Shown: positions 6,288 through 15,315 of the stretch, one piece after another
Numbering within the stretch: position 1 is the stretch's first letter
Layout: each line of letters starts with the position of its first letter
Assembly: GCA_002494205.1 (NCBI GenBank)
Contig: DLBE01000057.1
Span: 1-26,114 of the forward strand
DNA from: Caryophanales bacterium UBA7029
Lineage (GTDB): Bacteria > Bacillota_I > Bacilli_A > RFN20 > CAG-826
DNA length: 26,114 nucleotides
Direction: 5' to 3'
Translations under genes and position numbers: made by a program
The notes under the pieces: generated by a model
What the model saw: only the letters and a program-made list of their open reading frames with translations
Databases searched by the model: none
What the model was told of the DNA's origin: nothing

Positions 6288-8675
6288 ATGAAAAAATACG
6301 GAAAAACCGCAATATTTCTACTATTTCCATTCCTTATTTCAGGATGTTCACTCTTTCCTAGCAAGGACGATCCAACACCAACAGTAACTAATTATTCAGT
6401 TTCTTTTAACGCGAACGGCGGACAAGGAAAAATGAGTAAAATGGCAACTTCTGGTTCAACATTTGTGGCACCTCGTTGTAAGTTCACTTTTGAAGACCGC
6501 ACTTTCCAAAAATGGGCTTTAAATAGTGCGACAGGAAAGACATATGAAGTTGGTGACATTATTAAAAATATTAAGAAAAACATTACTTTATTTGCAATTT
6601 GGGAAGAAAACGAACCAACACCAGACCCAAGTGAATCTCAACAATATGCCACAGCATTTAATAGTTTAAAATCATCTGTAACAAGTGGCCATAATTACAC
6701 GATGACAATTCATTCATATCTAGAAGGTTATGAGGATGATCCTGAAACCGTCTATGATGATGAATACGTAATGATTAATAATAAAATCTTCTATCACAAT
6801 AACGAGTATTCCTCGCTAGGTGGCAAAGAAGGCATAATTTCGCAAAAGAACCAAGGTTTTGTAAACTTTGATTATTATGGAAACAATGTGCTTCCTGATG
6901 GGTTTTATTCGACAAGAACAGATGCTGGCATTACAGACTTAACTGACTTAGTTGGTGAAAATCTCTTTTTAGGAACATTTACACAAGACACAACAAATGT
7001 TTCTAAATTTAAATCTACAAATGCAGATGTTATGGCGGTTATAGCAAACTTTATTTGGGATTACCCAGAATTAATTTCTAGACCTCAAGAAGTTTATTAC
7101 AAAGTAAACAGCGATAAAGATAAAGCTACATTGCATTCAATCTTTACTTATTGGACAAGTGATGGAGGGGTTGATGTAGAAGTTAGAATTAATTCAACAT
7201 TTGAGTTTAGCTGTGTTGGAACAACGTCGAATGCAAAACTAGAACAATATCTTGAAAATCCAACCACAACTTATAGCACTCCAACACAGTGGACAGATGA
7301 ACAAAAAGAATTGTTTGGAACAAGATATGCTGGAACTTATCCGATATTTATTTCTGGTTTATCTTATTCATTAGATGTGTTTGAGAACCTCGATAAGGAT
7401 GATGGAAAATACAAAATTTTAGTGCAAGATTTTGGTTCTAACGATAAACGCTCTGCCTATGGCACTCAACTTGTAGAGAATGAATTATTTACTGATTATT
7501 CAACAAGCGAAAAAACAATTTATAAGCGTGTTGATATTGATAATGAGAAAATGACTCAAACAACCTATGTTGTTGAAATGAGTTACTTAAGTCCATCTGA
7601 GACCACAAGTTTCGGAATTGTTTCACGTAGATATCCAAACGGAATTTTCCAAGCGACATTCTATGCGACAATCACAAACATGGAAATTAATACTGTTCAA
7701 TTATTGAACGAATATTTCTCAACAAAAGGTTATACAAATTTTGTTCCACAATTTTCAATTTCACCATCAACGCCTGTTACCAAATTTGTTGATTCAACAG
7801 ATTCTAAGAATGTTTCCCAACACAACTATGAACTTTACACATCAACATTCCGTATTTATATTGATGGTTACGATAATGCAATTTCTGCATTAAATGAATA
7901 CGTAACAGCAATCAAAAAACCAACTTATGGATTTACTGATGAATCAGCATTCGTTGGAAATATGAGAAGTTATGGAAACATAACCAGATATAAATCTACT
8001 GCAACAATTATTCTCACTGATTTAAGCAAATATTCAGCATCTGACTATAGCGGTTTTATAGAAGTTTGGTTCAATATTTCTGCAGAAAAAGATGAATCCG
8101 ATATTCCTCATGTTGTTGGTTTATCAATTAGTGGATATCAAACCGATTTTACTGTAGGTGACACATTCGCCTTTGGCGGATCTATTGATGCTGAATTATC
8201 TAGTGGAAGTAGTACATCATTAGCTGAATCTGATGTGACATTTACTGGTTATGATATGTCAAAAGGCGGAAACCAAACAGTTACTGTTACTTATACATGC
8301 GATGACGGAACTTTCTACAAATATTACACTATTCATGTCGCATCAAATGTTAATTACACTTGTTCATTTAAACTGTATGGAGATGATTTTATTTTGAAAC
8401 TTAATCTTTGCGAAGACGGTAGCGGAACTTACATTTTCCAACGTGCTGCCAAAATAAGGTATCAATATTTTACATATGTAATTAACGGTGATCAGATTAC
8501 ATTCACATTAACAAGATGTGATGAATTCTCAGATTTCACTAAGTTTAGCTTATTTGCAAGTCAAAGCATTGGTGCAACTAGAATAGGAACATACGATTCC
8601 GAACTTGAAACGATTGTAGTTCAATTATCAACCACAACTGGAACTCAAGGCGAAAATAGGACATTTACACTATAA
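6288..8675 (+). CDS. Lipoprotein with InlB B-repeat and Ig-like domain
   Basis: A 795-residue surface lipoprotein. Signal and lipobox ISGC give Cys20. Residues about 37-115 match the InlB B-repeat (Listeria-Bacteroides repeat) pattern: VSFNANGGQG, then FQKWALN and ITLFAIWEEN. A Pro/Glu linker and a long central region of unknown fold (about 120-600) follow. Residues about 615-690 are a Big_3-like Ig domain (DFTVGDTF, DMSKGGNQTVTVTYTCDDG), and the C-terminal about 100 residues parallel those of the upstream protein, both ending in RTFT plus one residue. ATG 6288 is chosen because AAGGAGG (6275-6281) precedes it; an in-frame start at 6240 lies inside the upstream gene. The stop of that gene lies within the Shine-Dalgarno, so co-translation is likely. 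Function is probably adhesion or ligand binding. Confidence 0.85.
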   Translation: MKKYGKTAIFLLFPFLISGCSLFPSKDDPTPTVTNYSVSFNANGGQGKMSKMATSGSTFVAPRCKFTFEDRTFQKWALNSATGKTYEVGDIIKNIKKNITLFAIWEENEPTPDPSESQQYATAFNSLKSSVTSGHNYTMTIHSYLEGYEDDPETVYDDEYVMINNKIFYHNNEYSSLGGKEGIISQKNQGFVNFDYYGNNVLPDGFYSTRTDAGITDLTDLVGENLFLGTFTQDTTNVSKFKSTNADVMAVIANFIWDYPELISRPQEVYYKVNSDKDKATLHSIFTYWTSDGGVDVEVRINSTFEFSCVGTTSNAKLEQYLENPTTTYSTPTQWTDEQKELFGTRYAGTYPIFISGLSYSLDVFENLDKDDGKYKILVQDFGSNDKRSAYGTQLVENELFTDYSTSEKTIYKRVDIDNEKMTQTTYVVEMSYLSPSETTSFGIVSRRYPNGIFQATFYATITNMEINTVQLLNEYFSTKGYTNFVPQFSISPSTPVTKFVDSTDSKNVSQHNYELYTSTFRIYIDGYDNAISALNEYVTAIKKPTYGFTDESAFVGNMRSYGNITRYKSTATIILTDLSKYSASDYSGFIEVWFNISAEKDESDIPHVVGLSISGYQTDFTVGDTFAFGGSIDAELSSGSSTSLAESDVTFTGYDMSKGGNQTVTVTYTCDDGTFYKYYTIHVASNVNYTCSFKLYGDDFILKLNLCEDGSGTYIFQRAAKIRYQYFTYVINGDQITFTLTRCDEFSDFTKFSLFASQSIGATRIGTYDSELETIVVQLSTTTGTQGENRTFTL

Positions 8676-8700
8676 TAAGCGAAGAAAACAAAAACAGAAG

Positions 8701-8726
8701 AAGTCACTTTGTGACTTTTTCTTTAT
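8701..8726 (+). terminator. Rho-independent terminator after Ig-domain operon
   Basis: AAGTCAC (8701-8707), loop TTT, GTGACTT (8711-8717), then TTTCTTTAT. Its stem is identical to that of the terminator at 4891. Confidence 0.8.
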
Positions 8727-8852
8727 ATCTTCAGAAAACGTCAATCGTTTTTTGTGAACTACCCATTTCAGTTTATTAAGCTAATAAGGAACAAATATAT
8801 AGAAATTTCCTGAAAATTTATATGAATTTTCAACATTTATTATTACCAAAGT

Positions 8853-8891
8853 TTGACACGTGTATATAATATAAGCATAAGTTTTACTTAT
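8853..8891 (+). promoter_or_regulatory. Promoter region of GLUG lipoprotein gene
   Basis: TATAAT at 8865-8870 is the likely -10. TTGACACGTG (8853-8862) lies between the expected -35 and the -10, too close to be a -35. Around the expected start site is a perfect inverted repeat ATAAGT-TTT-ACTTAT (8877-8891). The leader lacks a Shine-Dalgarno. The rest of the 224-base gap is the terminator at 8701 and AT-rich sequence. Confidence 0.45.
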
Positions 8892-8899
8892 TTAAAATT

Positions 8900-10816
8900 A
8901 TGAAAAAGAGTTACTTGTTATTCGTTCCATTAATTGTTGCTGCTCTTTCAGGCTGCGAATCTGGTGGTGGTAGTTCTAAACCGTATGTTGCTCCTGCTAA
9001 AGACATCAACTCTATGGCTGATTTTGAGAAGATGGTTAGCGATAATCCTATCAATAGCAGTGCCTCAAAAACACCAGCTAGATACTCTTTAAACGTCGAC
9101 TTAGATTTTAAGAATGCAAACGTCCAGTATCAAATTAAAGATGTCGAATTAATTGGAAACAAACATAGGCTCAAAAACTTCAATATTAGTGTTACAAATT
9201 ATGCTGGATTATTTGCAAAAGCAGACAATTGCATTTTTTCTGACTTAACCATTATGAACGCTTCAGTGCGTGGTAACTATGCTGGCGCACTTGTTGGTAA
9301 AGTAGAGAATGCTGCAATATTTAAAAATATTAAAGTTACGAATGAAGTTGCTGTCGGTGACGGAGTTGACTATCAAGTTGGCGGCATTGTTGGTTATGCT
9401 GAAAATGCCAATATAACTAATTGTGTTAATAACGCAAAAATTAAAGGAATAGAGAGTGTCGGTGGAATTGTAGGGTACGCAAAAAATACAGATATCACCT
9501 CATGTATAAATTATGGCGACATTTCCTCACCTATAGTAGGTAATGGTATCGGCGGTGTTTGCGGAACTTATTTTAATTATTTTAGATACGAAGCTAGAGA
9601 AGACACATTCTCAGGAAACGAAAACTACGGAAGCGTTTATGGGGAACAGTCTGACTGTGTTGGTGGGCTCATTGGTGAACATCATCCATTTGTTGATTTT
9701 AGAGGAAGCAAATATCCTAAAATAACTATAGCCAAATCCACCAATTATGGCGTTATTGAAGGAAAGAACAATGTTGGTGGAATTGCCGGAACCGGCATTT
9801 GCGATCTTACTGAAACAGATTTCACCTCATGTACGAACATTGGAAGTGTAATTGGCGAAAATTATGTTGGTGGTATCGTGGGTTATACAAAAGATTTTTC
9901 AATTGATAAAGCTTATTCTCAAGGCGATGAAATTAAGCAAGTTTCATTTGTGAAATGTAAATCACAGCTTAACGAAAATAAAGACAATTTCATAAAAGGC
10001 GAAAGTTATGTTGGTGGTATTGCGGGTAACGGAACCTCGTTCGTTGTTTGCAAAAACTATGTTGATGTAATTACAGTCAAATCTGATTTCCCAGAAGTTT
10101 CAGATACATATTTTCCTGAAGAATATCAACATTCGATAGGCGGAATTGTAGGGTTTGGATATTCTGACTTCGACTTATCAGAATTTAAAGCAACAAATTG
10201 TGAAAATTATGGGAAAATCCAAGGAATTTCCGATGAAACCCCATATAAATTAGCATCATCATTAGGCGGAATTGTTGGTTTCTCCTATGGCGGTGAATTT
10301 AATAGATGTATTAATGCAGGAGAATTAAATGCTGCACAATGTGTTGGTGGCATTATTGGAACAATTGAACCAAGACAAAGCACTTACCTTTCAGAAAATA
10401 CTTCAAGCGGAAATATAATTGTAAATCGCTGTGCTGGCGGGCTTATTGGAGATATTGAATCAAGCGAAGAACATTGCGCAAGAATCCAGATTGCTACAAA
10501 TACAGTAAATATTGAGGAAGCTTTAGTTTATGGCTCAACAGCAACCCCTGAAGAAGAACCTTACAAATACGTAATTGGCGGGCTTATTGGAAGAGCGAAC
10601 TCTACCGCAACACTTGATAATTGTTATGAAACAGTAGCATTAGCTAATTTTGAATCATCATTTAGTTATCGTTCGCCTGCAGATGCTACAAATATGACGG
10701 TCGATAAAGTTGTTGGCTATAGCAAAGTAAACGAACACGGCAAGAAACTAGTTTTATATAGCCCCACAGATGCTGACAAACACGCGGCAATAACAAGAAT
10801 TGGTGATATCGAATAA
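8900..10816 (+). CDS. GLUG-repeat lipoprotein
   Basis: A 638-residue surface protein. Signal and lipobox LSGC give Cys19, followed by a Gly/Ser linker. From about residue 100 onward it is built of repeats with the core pattern VGGIVGYA...ITNCVNNAKI, at least nine copies of the V-G-G-I-[VIA]-G core, matching the GLUG motif found in bacterial surface proteins and some peptidases. Such repeats are expected to stack into a right-handed beta-helix. No catalytic domain or sorting signal is visible; the lipid provides the anchor. Start: the only ATG that gives a proper lipobox; there is no Shine-Dalgarno. It sits alone between terminators and faces a convergent gene. Likely adhesin or polymer-binding protein. 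Confidence 0.85.
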   Translation: MKKSYLLFVPLIVAALSGCESGGGSSKPYVAPAKDINSMADFEKMVSDNPINSSASKTPARYSLNVDLDFKNANVQYQIKDVELIGNKHRLKNFNISVTNYAGLFAKADNCIFSDLTIMNASVRGNYAGALVGKVENAAIFKNIKVTNEVAVGDGVDYQVGGIVGYAENANITNCVNNAKIKGIESVGGIVGYAKNTDITSCINYGDISSPIVGNGIGGVCGTYFNYFRYEAREDTFSGNENYGSVYGEQSDCVGGLIGEHHPFVDFRGSKYPKITIAKSTNYGVIEGKNNVGGIAGTGICDLTETDFTSCTNIGSVIGENYVGGIVGYTKDFSIDKAYSQGDEIKQVSFVKCKSQLNENKDNFIKGESYVGGIAGNGTSFVVCKNYVDVITVKSDFPEVSDTYFPEEYQHSIGGIVGFGYSDFDLSEFKATNCENYGKIQGISDETPYKLASSLGGIVGFSYGGEFNRCINAGELNAAQCVGGIIGTIEPRQSTYLSENTSSGNIIVNRCAGGLIGDIESSEEHCARIQIATNTVNIEEALVYGSTATPEEEPYKYVIGGLIGRANSTATLDNCYETVALANFESSFSYRSPADATNMTVDKVVGYSKVNEHGKKLVLYSPTDADKHAAITRIGDIE

Positions 10817-10843
10817 AAAGAGCGGATTTTGTATCCGCTCTTT
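10817..10843. terminator. Bidirectional terminator between convergent genes
   Basis: AAAGAGCGGAT (10817-10827), loop TTTGT, ATCCGCTCTTT (10833-10843): an 11-bp perfect stem starting right after the stop of the GLUG gene and 19 bases from the end of the minus-strand gene. A and T runs on both sides allow use in both directions. Confidence 0.85.
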
Positions 10844-10861
10844 CCATAATTAACAAGTTAA

Positions 10862-13800
10862 TTATTTTTGTAAATAACTAGTTGGATTATTTAAGTAGCT
10901 CGAACTAAATTGGACGTTATTAATCTTGTCGAATTTGCTTTGGATTGAACTTGACCAATCTCTAACAGATTCATTAACGTCTTCGAGAGTTACACTAAAA
11001 CCAACAGAAATCTTGCTTGATAAGCTTCCAAGTTTGAATGCTTGAATGTTTAAAGAACCTGCTAATTTGGAGAATTTTTCGTTATTATTTCCATAAATAT
11101 CAATTTCAAGTTCTTTAAGAGCATCAACGCCTGTTAAAACATCAAGATTAAGGCCGATAGACCATTTCTTCTGGCTATCATTATAACTGTAACCAGTGCT
11201 TGTAAATGTGTTGGTGTAATCGCTTGCTGGTTTTTGCTCATCGCTACTTAAATCAATACCACCAATAGCATCCACAATCTTATCTCTCATGTAAAGCATA
11301 TCTCTAAGTAAATACTTAACGATATTTTCGCTTTGTAAAAGATTCTTGCTTGTTGTCTTGTAGTGTTCGATTACTTGTCTACCTGAGATAGTTTTTGTCT
11401 CAGTTGTCTTGAAGTGGAAATAGCCTCCTACTCCATCTTCTCTATTTGGATCATCTTCGCTATAAGTTTCAAAAGTAAGTTCTGACTTAAGTGAAGCGGT
11501 AGTAAGACCATATCTTTGCGCAATTATAGAAATCTTTGCATCTTCAATAACGCCATAGATTTTGCAATAAGAATCCTGGACAACAATGTAAACTTCTAAG
11601 TCGAAGCTAAAGATATCGCTTAATAATGAACCTAAACCTAAGTCTAAGTTGATATGAGCATTTAAGTGATAATAGTTGTTCTTTGTGGTGTTAATACCAA
11701 ACTTGAGGAGTAAAGAAATAGTGGATAAATCCATGAATGAATTCATATTTGATTTATCAACTGAAGATTCTCTACTAGGATCAAAGGCTGCTAAAGCAAC
11801 TTTAATATTTAAAAGTTTTTCGCCAGACAATTCAAAATTGAGTAATTCTAATGAATCAATCTTATTATTTTTTAAGTTAACACGTATGGTCATGTCGTGT
11901 TCTAAATCAAATAAGATTCCACCAATAGTTAAATCGAGTTGGTCGCCATTCTTTTTAGCGGACTTAATGATGTCATTTTTGAGGAGTCTTAAATAATCTT
12001 TTTCATTAAGAATATTTGTGAATTCACCCATTGCCATCATTTTGGTAATTGGCTCAATAAACTTAGTAAATTTAGGATTTTCTTTGTTATCATTCAAAAA
12101 TTGTTTTGCTACATCAATGATGTCTAAAACAGATTGAATGGTAATTTTACCTTTAATATTTTTACCAGTTTTTTCGCCATAAACGAAATGAGCGTTATTA
12201 GCGGTATAATCAGATGTTGTGTTATCAACATCGATTGCAAGTTTGTGCGAGTAATACAAACCAGCACCTTTGTATTTGTATTGGTTGAGGGTTAAATCAC
12301 CGAAACCATATTTTTGGTCAAGGTCTAGTTGACCTTTGCCATCTAATGTAATTCCGACACCATCTTCATCTAAAATAGAACCTTGAACAGTAAAACCGGT
12401 CTTCTTTTCTTCTACAATTGTCGATACTTGGTCAAAAACTGTTGGAAGATAGCTCATTGAATCATATGATTCAACTTCATCCACAATAATTGGTGAAAAT
12501 TCATTAGAATTTAAGGCTGCATTAAGAACGAAATTGCCCATTTCAATGTCCTTGACACCAAGATTTAAAACTTTGTTTTGTGCACCAAGTCTTGAATCAA
12601 GAGCTAATGAAACTTCGGCATTTTCTCCTAATCCCATTGAAGATAAATCTAAATCAAAAGAAATAGCATTTTCATCGTTTCTGACATCTTTAAGTAAATT
12701 CAAGATAACAGAATAATCTCCGCCTTTAACAGCGGAAACAAATGATGAATCAGTAATAAATGAGAATAATTCTCCAATTGCGTCTGAATCTGTTCCTTCT
12801 CCTGACATATTTGCGATCATTCCTGGAAGTTCATCAATAATCCAGTTCATTGTTTCGGTATCAATCTTTGATTTGATAACTGAACGTTTTTGACCGACAT
12901 TATCTTCTGTTTCGTTGAGTTTTAAATAACCCTCACCGCCTACATATGAAACGGATAAGTTAGAAATTTCTTCTTCGTTTTTATCTAAAATTTTGAGGTC
13001 TAATCCTAAAGAAACAGAACTTCTAACTTTGTTAGCAACATCGCCTAAGAGACCTCTTGAGCGAGTTGCAGGTTCCATTTTGTATCCACTTAAGTCAATT
13101 AACTCAGAGAAATCAGCGTTAAGCGAACCAACAAGGCCTGCAAAGTCTGCTGTATCTTCTCCATTAAGTTCGTCTAAATCTAAAGCGAAATCAAAACCAA
13201 ATTTTTGATTATCTTCGTCTAAGAAATTAGCGAGTTTTTGTAACCAACCTTTGTAGTTAATAATTTCAACATAGTCTCTTCTAACTCCATGAGTGTAATT
13301 TTCTGAGTCTGGAGCGACGATGTGGTAATCAGGAATTGCATCGATATTGATGGCGCCTTTAATCGCTACGTTACCAAAGGTAATTTCGCCTAAATCAACG
13401 CGGGTAAGTCTATAATCTTGGTCAACGTCTAAAACAATTCTAAATTCGTTATCCATTGATTCATTTCTAATTTGAAGATCAAGAGTAAATTCAATGCCAT
13501 CAGTGATTTCTTTTTCTGCAACTTTGATTCCAAAGCCTTCTTCACCATCTGCAAGAGGTTTTAAAGAAAGTGATGACATATCTGAAAGATTAAAGCCAGA
13601 TAGTAAATCCCCTAAAGTTGAATCAATAAGATTATTAAAGGTATCATCAATCCACTTTTCAAAGTCAAATCCAATGCCGCCTTCTTCTTTAGAAGCCATA
13701 AATAATTGATATAAAAGAGAATCAATTTCTTTATCTTGGTTTCCAAGAAGTTCATCTAAAGATGTTGAACCAACTTTAACTCTTAAATCCTTAAGACCAA

Positions 13801-14248
13801 AATAAGCTGTTTTATCAACATAGCCAACTTCAAGTGGCAAGTGCTTGCCGTTATAATCGACATCTACATCTAAGTTAAATGAGATATTTTTGATTGTTCT
13901 TAACATTAAGTCTAAATTTCCGTTAATTCCAATAACATTTTCAGCAGAATATTCATCTTTCTTAAAAGAAACTGAAAAATCATCGAATTCGAAATTAAAA
14001 CCATAGTAGGTGTTTTCGTTATTAACTGTGTCATCTAAAATACCTGTGTCTTCATTAAGTCTAGATACGAATCTCATAAAGTTTTCTGGCACATCAGAGT
14101 TTTCAATAACATCATCAGGTAAATTATAATTTAACTTAATGTTTCTTTTTCTCATTGGGGTGAGCATATAACCTGCAGCACATGATGTAGCAAAGAATAA
14201 GATGCCTGCAGTAGTTCTGAATACTAATTTTTTAAGTTTTCTACTCAT
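10862..14248 (-). CDS. Large membrane-anchored repeat protein, unknown function
   Basis: A 1128-residue protein that I do not recognise. Residues about 8-30 form a single N-terminal membrane segment preceded by basic residues (SRKLKKLVFR), so the bulk should be outside. The body is beta-rich with many Asp/Asn and loosely repeated modules near residues 55-120, 325-390 and 590-655; each has an acidic start, a helix-like stretch, then G-F-x-hydrophobic strands and a Gly-x-L-x-x-D-L ending. A Cys follows the membrane segment (S-C-A-A), but this is not a good lipobox. The start overlaps the end of the upstream gene by eight bases and its Shine-Dalgarno (GGAGAGAAG) lies inside that gene, so the pair is translationally coupled. 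They probably form one envelope complex. Confidence 0.8.
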   Translation of the reverse strand: MSRKLKKLVFRTTAGILFFATSCAAGYMLTPMRKRNIKLNYNLPDDVIENSDVPENFMRFVSRLNEDTGILDDTVNNENTYYGFNFEFDDFSVSFKKDEYSAENVIGINGNLDLMLRTIKNISFNLDVDVDYNGKHLPLEVGYVDKTAYFGLKDLRVKVGSTSLDELLGNQDKEIDSLLYQLFMASKEEGGIGFDFEKWIDDTFNNLIDSTLGDLLSGFNLSDMSSLSLKPLADGEEGFGIKVAEKEITDGIEFTLDLQIRNESMDNEFRIVLDVDQDYRLTRVDLGEITFGNVAIKGAINIDAIPDYHIVAPDSENYTHGVRRDYVEIINYKGWLQKLANFLDEDNQKFGFDFALDLDELNGEDTADFAGLVGSLNADFSELIDLSGYKMEPATRSRGLLGDVANKVRSSVSLGLDLKILDKNEEEISNLSVSYVGGEGYLKLNETEDNVGQKRSVIKSKIDTETMNWIIDELPGMIANMSGEGTDSDAIGELFSFITDSSFVSAVKGGDYSVILNLLKDVRNDENAISFDLDLSSMGLGENAEVSLALDSRLGAQNKVLNLGVKDIEMGNFVLNAALNSNEFSPIIVDEVESYDSMSYLPTVFDQVSTIVEEKKTGFTVQGSILDEDGVGITLDGKGQLDLDQKYGFGDLTLNQYKYKGAGLYYSHKLAIDVDNTTSDYTANNAHFVYGEKTGKNIKGKITIQSVLDIIDVAKQFLNDNKENPKFTKFIEPITKMMAMGEFTNILNEKDYLRLLKNDIIKSAKKNGDQLDLTIGGILFDLEHDMTIRVNLKNNKIDSLELLNFELSGEKLLNIKVALAAFDPSRESSVDKSNMNSFMDLSTISLLLKFGINTTKNNYYHLNAHINLDLGLGSLLSDIFSFDLEVYIVVQDSYCKIYGVIEDAKISIIAQRYGLTTASLKSELTFETYSEDDPNREDGVGGYFHFKTTETKTISGRQVIEHYKTTSKNLLQSENIVKYLLRDMLYMRDKIVDAIGGIDLSSDEQKPASDYTNTFTSTGYSYNDSQKKWSIGLNLDVLTGVDALKELEIDIYGNNNEKFSKLAGSLNIQAFKLGSLSSKISVGFSVTLEDVNESVRDWSSSIQSKFDKINNVQFSSSYLNNPTSYLQK

Positions 14249-15170
14249 ATTTCTTCTCTCCTTCCAGTGAATAACTCACTTTTTGATTTAAATCCGGGAT
14301 TTTGATGCTTTTGTCCGCGTGATAATAAGTATCAATATAATTAGTTATCTCCGCGGTCACGCCTAGCATAGAGGCTTTATACTTTTCCTCTGTTTTGCAA
14401 TGTAGGAGTGTCATCTTGGCATCAAAAGTATAAATTTGTTTGACGTATTCAAATGTTGGTAGACCTGCAAGATTTGACATAGTCTTCATTTGAATCTTGT
14501 AGTAATACGTAGCAATTGCAGGATCTAAGCTTAATGTGACTCTTATATTTGATCCTTTTTTCTCCGTCTTACATTCGCTGAGGTTTACAGTCTTATTTGA
14601 GATTATGTAGATGAATATCTCATCAAGAGTTTTGCCCCAGTCTTTTTTGAAGTCATTAGGTTTGTAATTAGTTACATTATCTTTTGTAAATGTAGCTGAT
14701 TCTTCTGATGTAGCATCACCTTTGTAGAACGAAACACCATCTTTTTCTTGGTAGTAGCGGTTTCCGACAGCAACCATTTTCGATTTTGATATCGACTCTT
14801 CAAACCATTTGTCTCCTTTTTTAATTTGGAAGTTACGAATTGATTGATCGACAACAGTCTTTGCTAAACCAACTTGGATTGAATAACAGTTCTCGCAGTT
14901 TCTGTACTTCTCTTGAGCAATATTTACAAGTTCTGGTGCAGTGAAGTCCTTTTTTGGGTTAGCCTCATATTCTTTTAATAAGGCTTTAGAATCTGCTTTG
15001 AATGTTTCGGGATCAAATCCGGAATAGGTAATTTCTTCCCCTCCGAATTTTCTTTTCATAATTATTCCGCCAGCGACACCTAGCGATATCGTTGCGGCCG
15101 CAATTATCCCGTATTGGATCCAAGCGCTTGCTTTCTTTTTATCTACTTTTTTCATGCGTTCTTTCTGCAT
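14241..15170 (-). CDS. Membrane-anchored protein coupled to the large repeat protein
   Basis: A 309-residue protein of unknown family. A Lys-rich start (KKVDKKK) leads into one membrane segment (about residues 16-38) and then a soluble, presumably external domain with C-E-N-C (a CxxC pair) early on and a Tyr/Lys-rich beta pattern. Possible starts are the ATGs at 15170 and 15155 and a TTG at 15197. I take 15170 because a -10-like TAATAT (15184-15179) ends eight bases before it, matching the leaderless style of neighbouring genes; 15155 would give 304 residues. There is no clear Shine-Dalgarno. It overlaps the 1128-residue gene by eight bases and is divergent from the XRE regulator. A shared envelope function is inferred. 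Confidence 0.72.
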   Translation of the reverse strand: MQKERMKKVDKKKASAWIQYGIIAAATISLGVAGGIIMKRKFGGEEITYSGFDPETFKADSKALLKEYEANPKKDFTAPELVNIAQEKYRNCENCYSIQVGLAKTVVDQSIRNFQIKKGDKWFEESISKSKMVAVGNRYYQEKDGVSFYKGDATSEESATFTKDNVTNYKPNDFKKDWGKTLDEIFIYIISNKTVNLSECKTEKKGSNIRVTLSLDPAIATYYYKIQMKTMSNLAGLPTFEYVKQIYTFDAKMTLLHCKTEEKYKASMLGVTAEITNYIDTYYHADKSIKIPDLNQKVSYSLEGEKKYE

Positions 15171-15178
15171 AAGCGTAT

Positions 15179-15197
15179 ATATTATTGCGCGTGTCAA
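15179..15197 (-). promoter_or_regulatory. Promoter region of the minus-strand envelope operon
   Basis: Read on the minus strand, TTGACACGCG (15197-15188) is followed by TAATAT (15184-15179). The first element closely matches TTGACACGTG placed at the same distance from the -10 of the GLUG lipoprotein gene. It is too near the -10 to be its -35, so it may be an operator. Confidence 0.35.
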
Positions 15198-15279
15198 TTA
15201 TTTTTCACTGAACACTTAAAAACCTTCAAAATAGAGGAAAAAACCAACTCTCCTAAAAAGAGAAAAATTTATTTTTCTA

Positions 15280-15308
15280 TTGCTAATTATTTTTGATAGT
15301 CCTATCAT
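15280..15308 (+). promoter_or_regulatory. Promoter and operator-like palindrome of XRE regulator
   Basis: TTGCTA (15280-15285) and TATCAT (15303-15308) are separated by 17 bases. The inverted repeat TGATAG-TC-CTATCA (15294-15307) overlaps the -10, a typical place for an autorepressor site. The ATG is eight bases after the -10, so the mRNA is probably leaderless. Confidence 0.6.
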
Positions 15309-15315
15309 TAAAGCT

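Noticed and set aside
4891..8717. Identical terminator stems AAGTCAC/GTGACTT at two places as a repeat element
   Set aside because: Only seven bases per arm are shared and the flanks differ; they work as ordinary terminators.
10862..14248. Several plus-strand ORFs of 60-106 residues inside the large minus-strand gene
   Set aside because: They are antisense shadows with Ser/Lys/Pro-rich, low-complexity translations, no RBS and no promoter.
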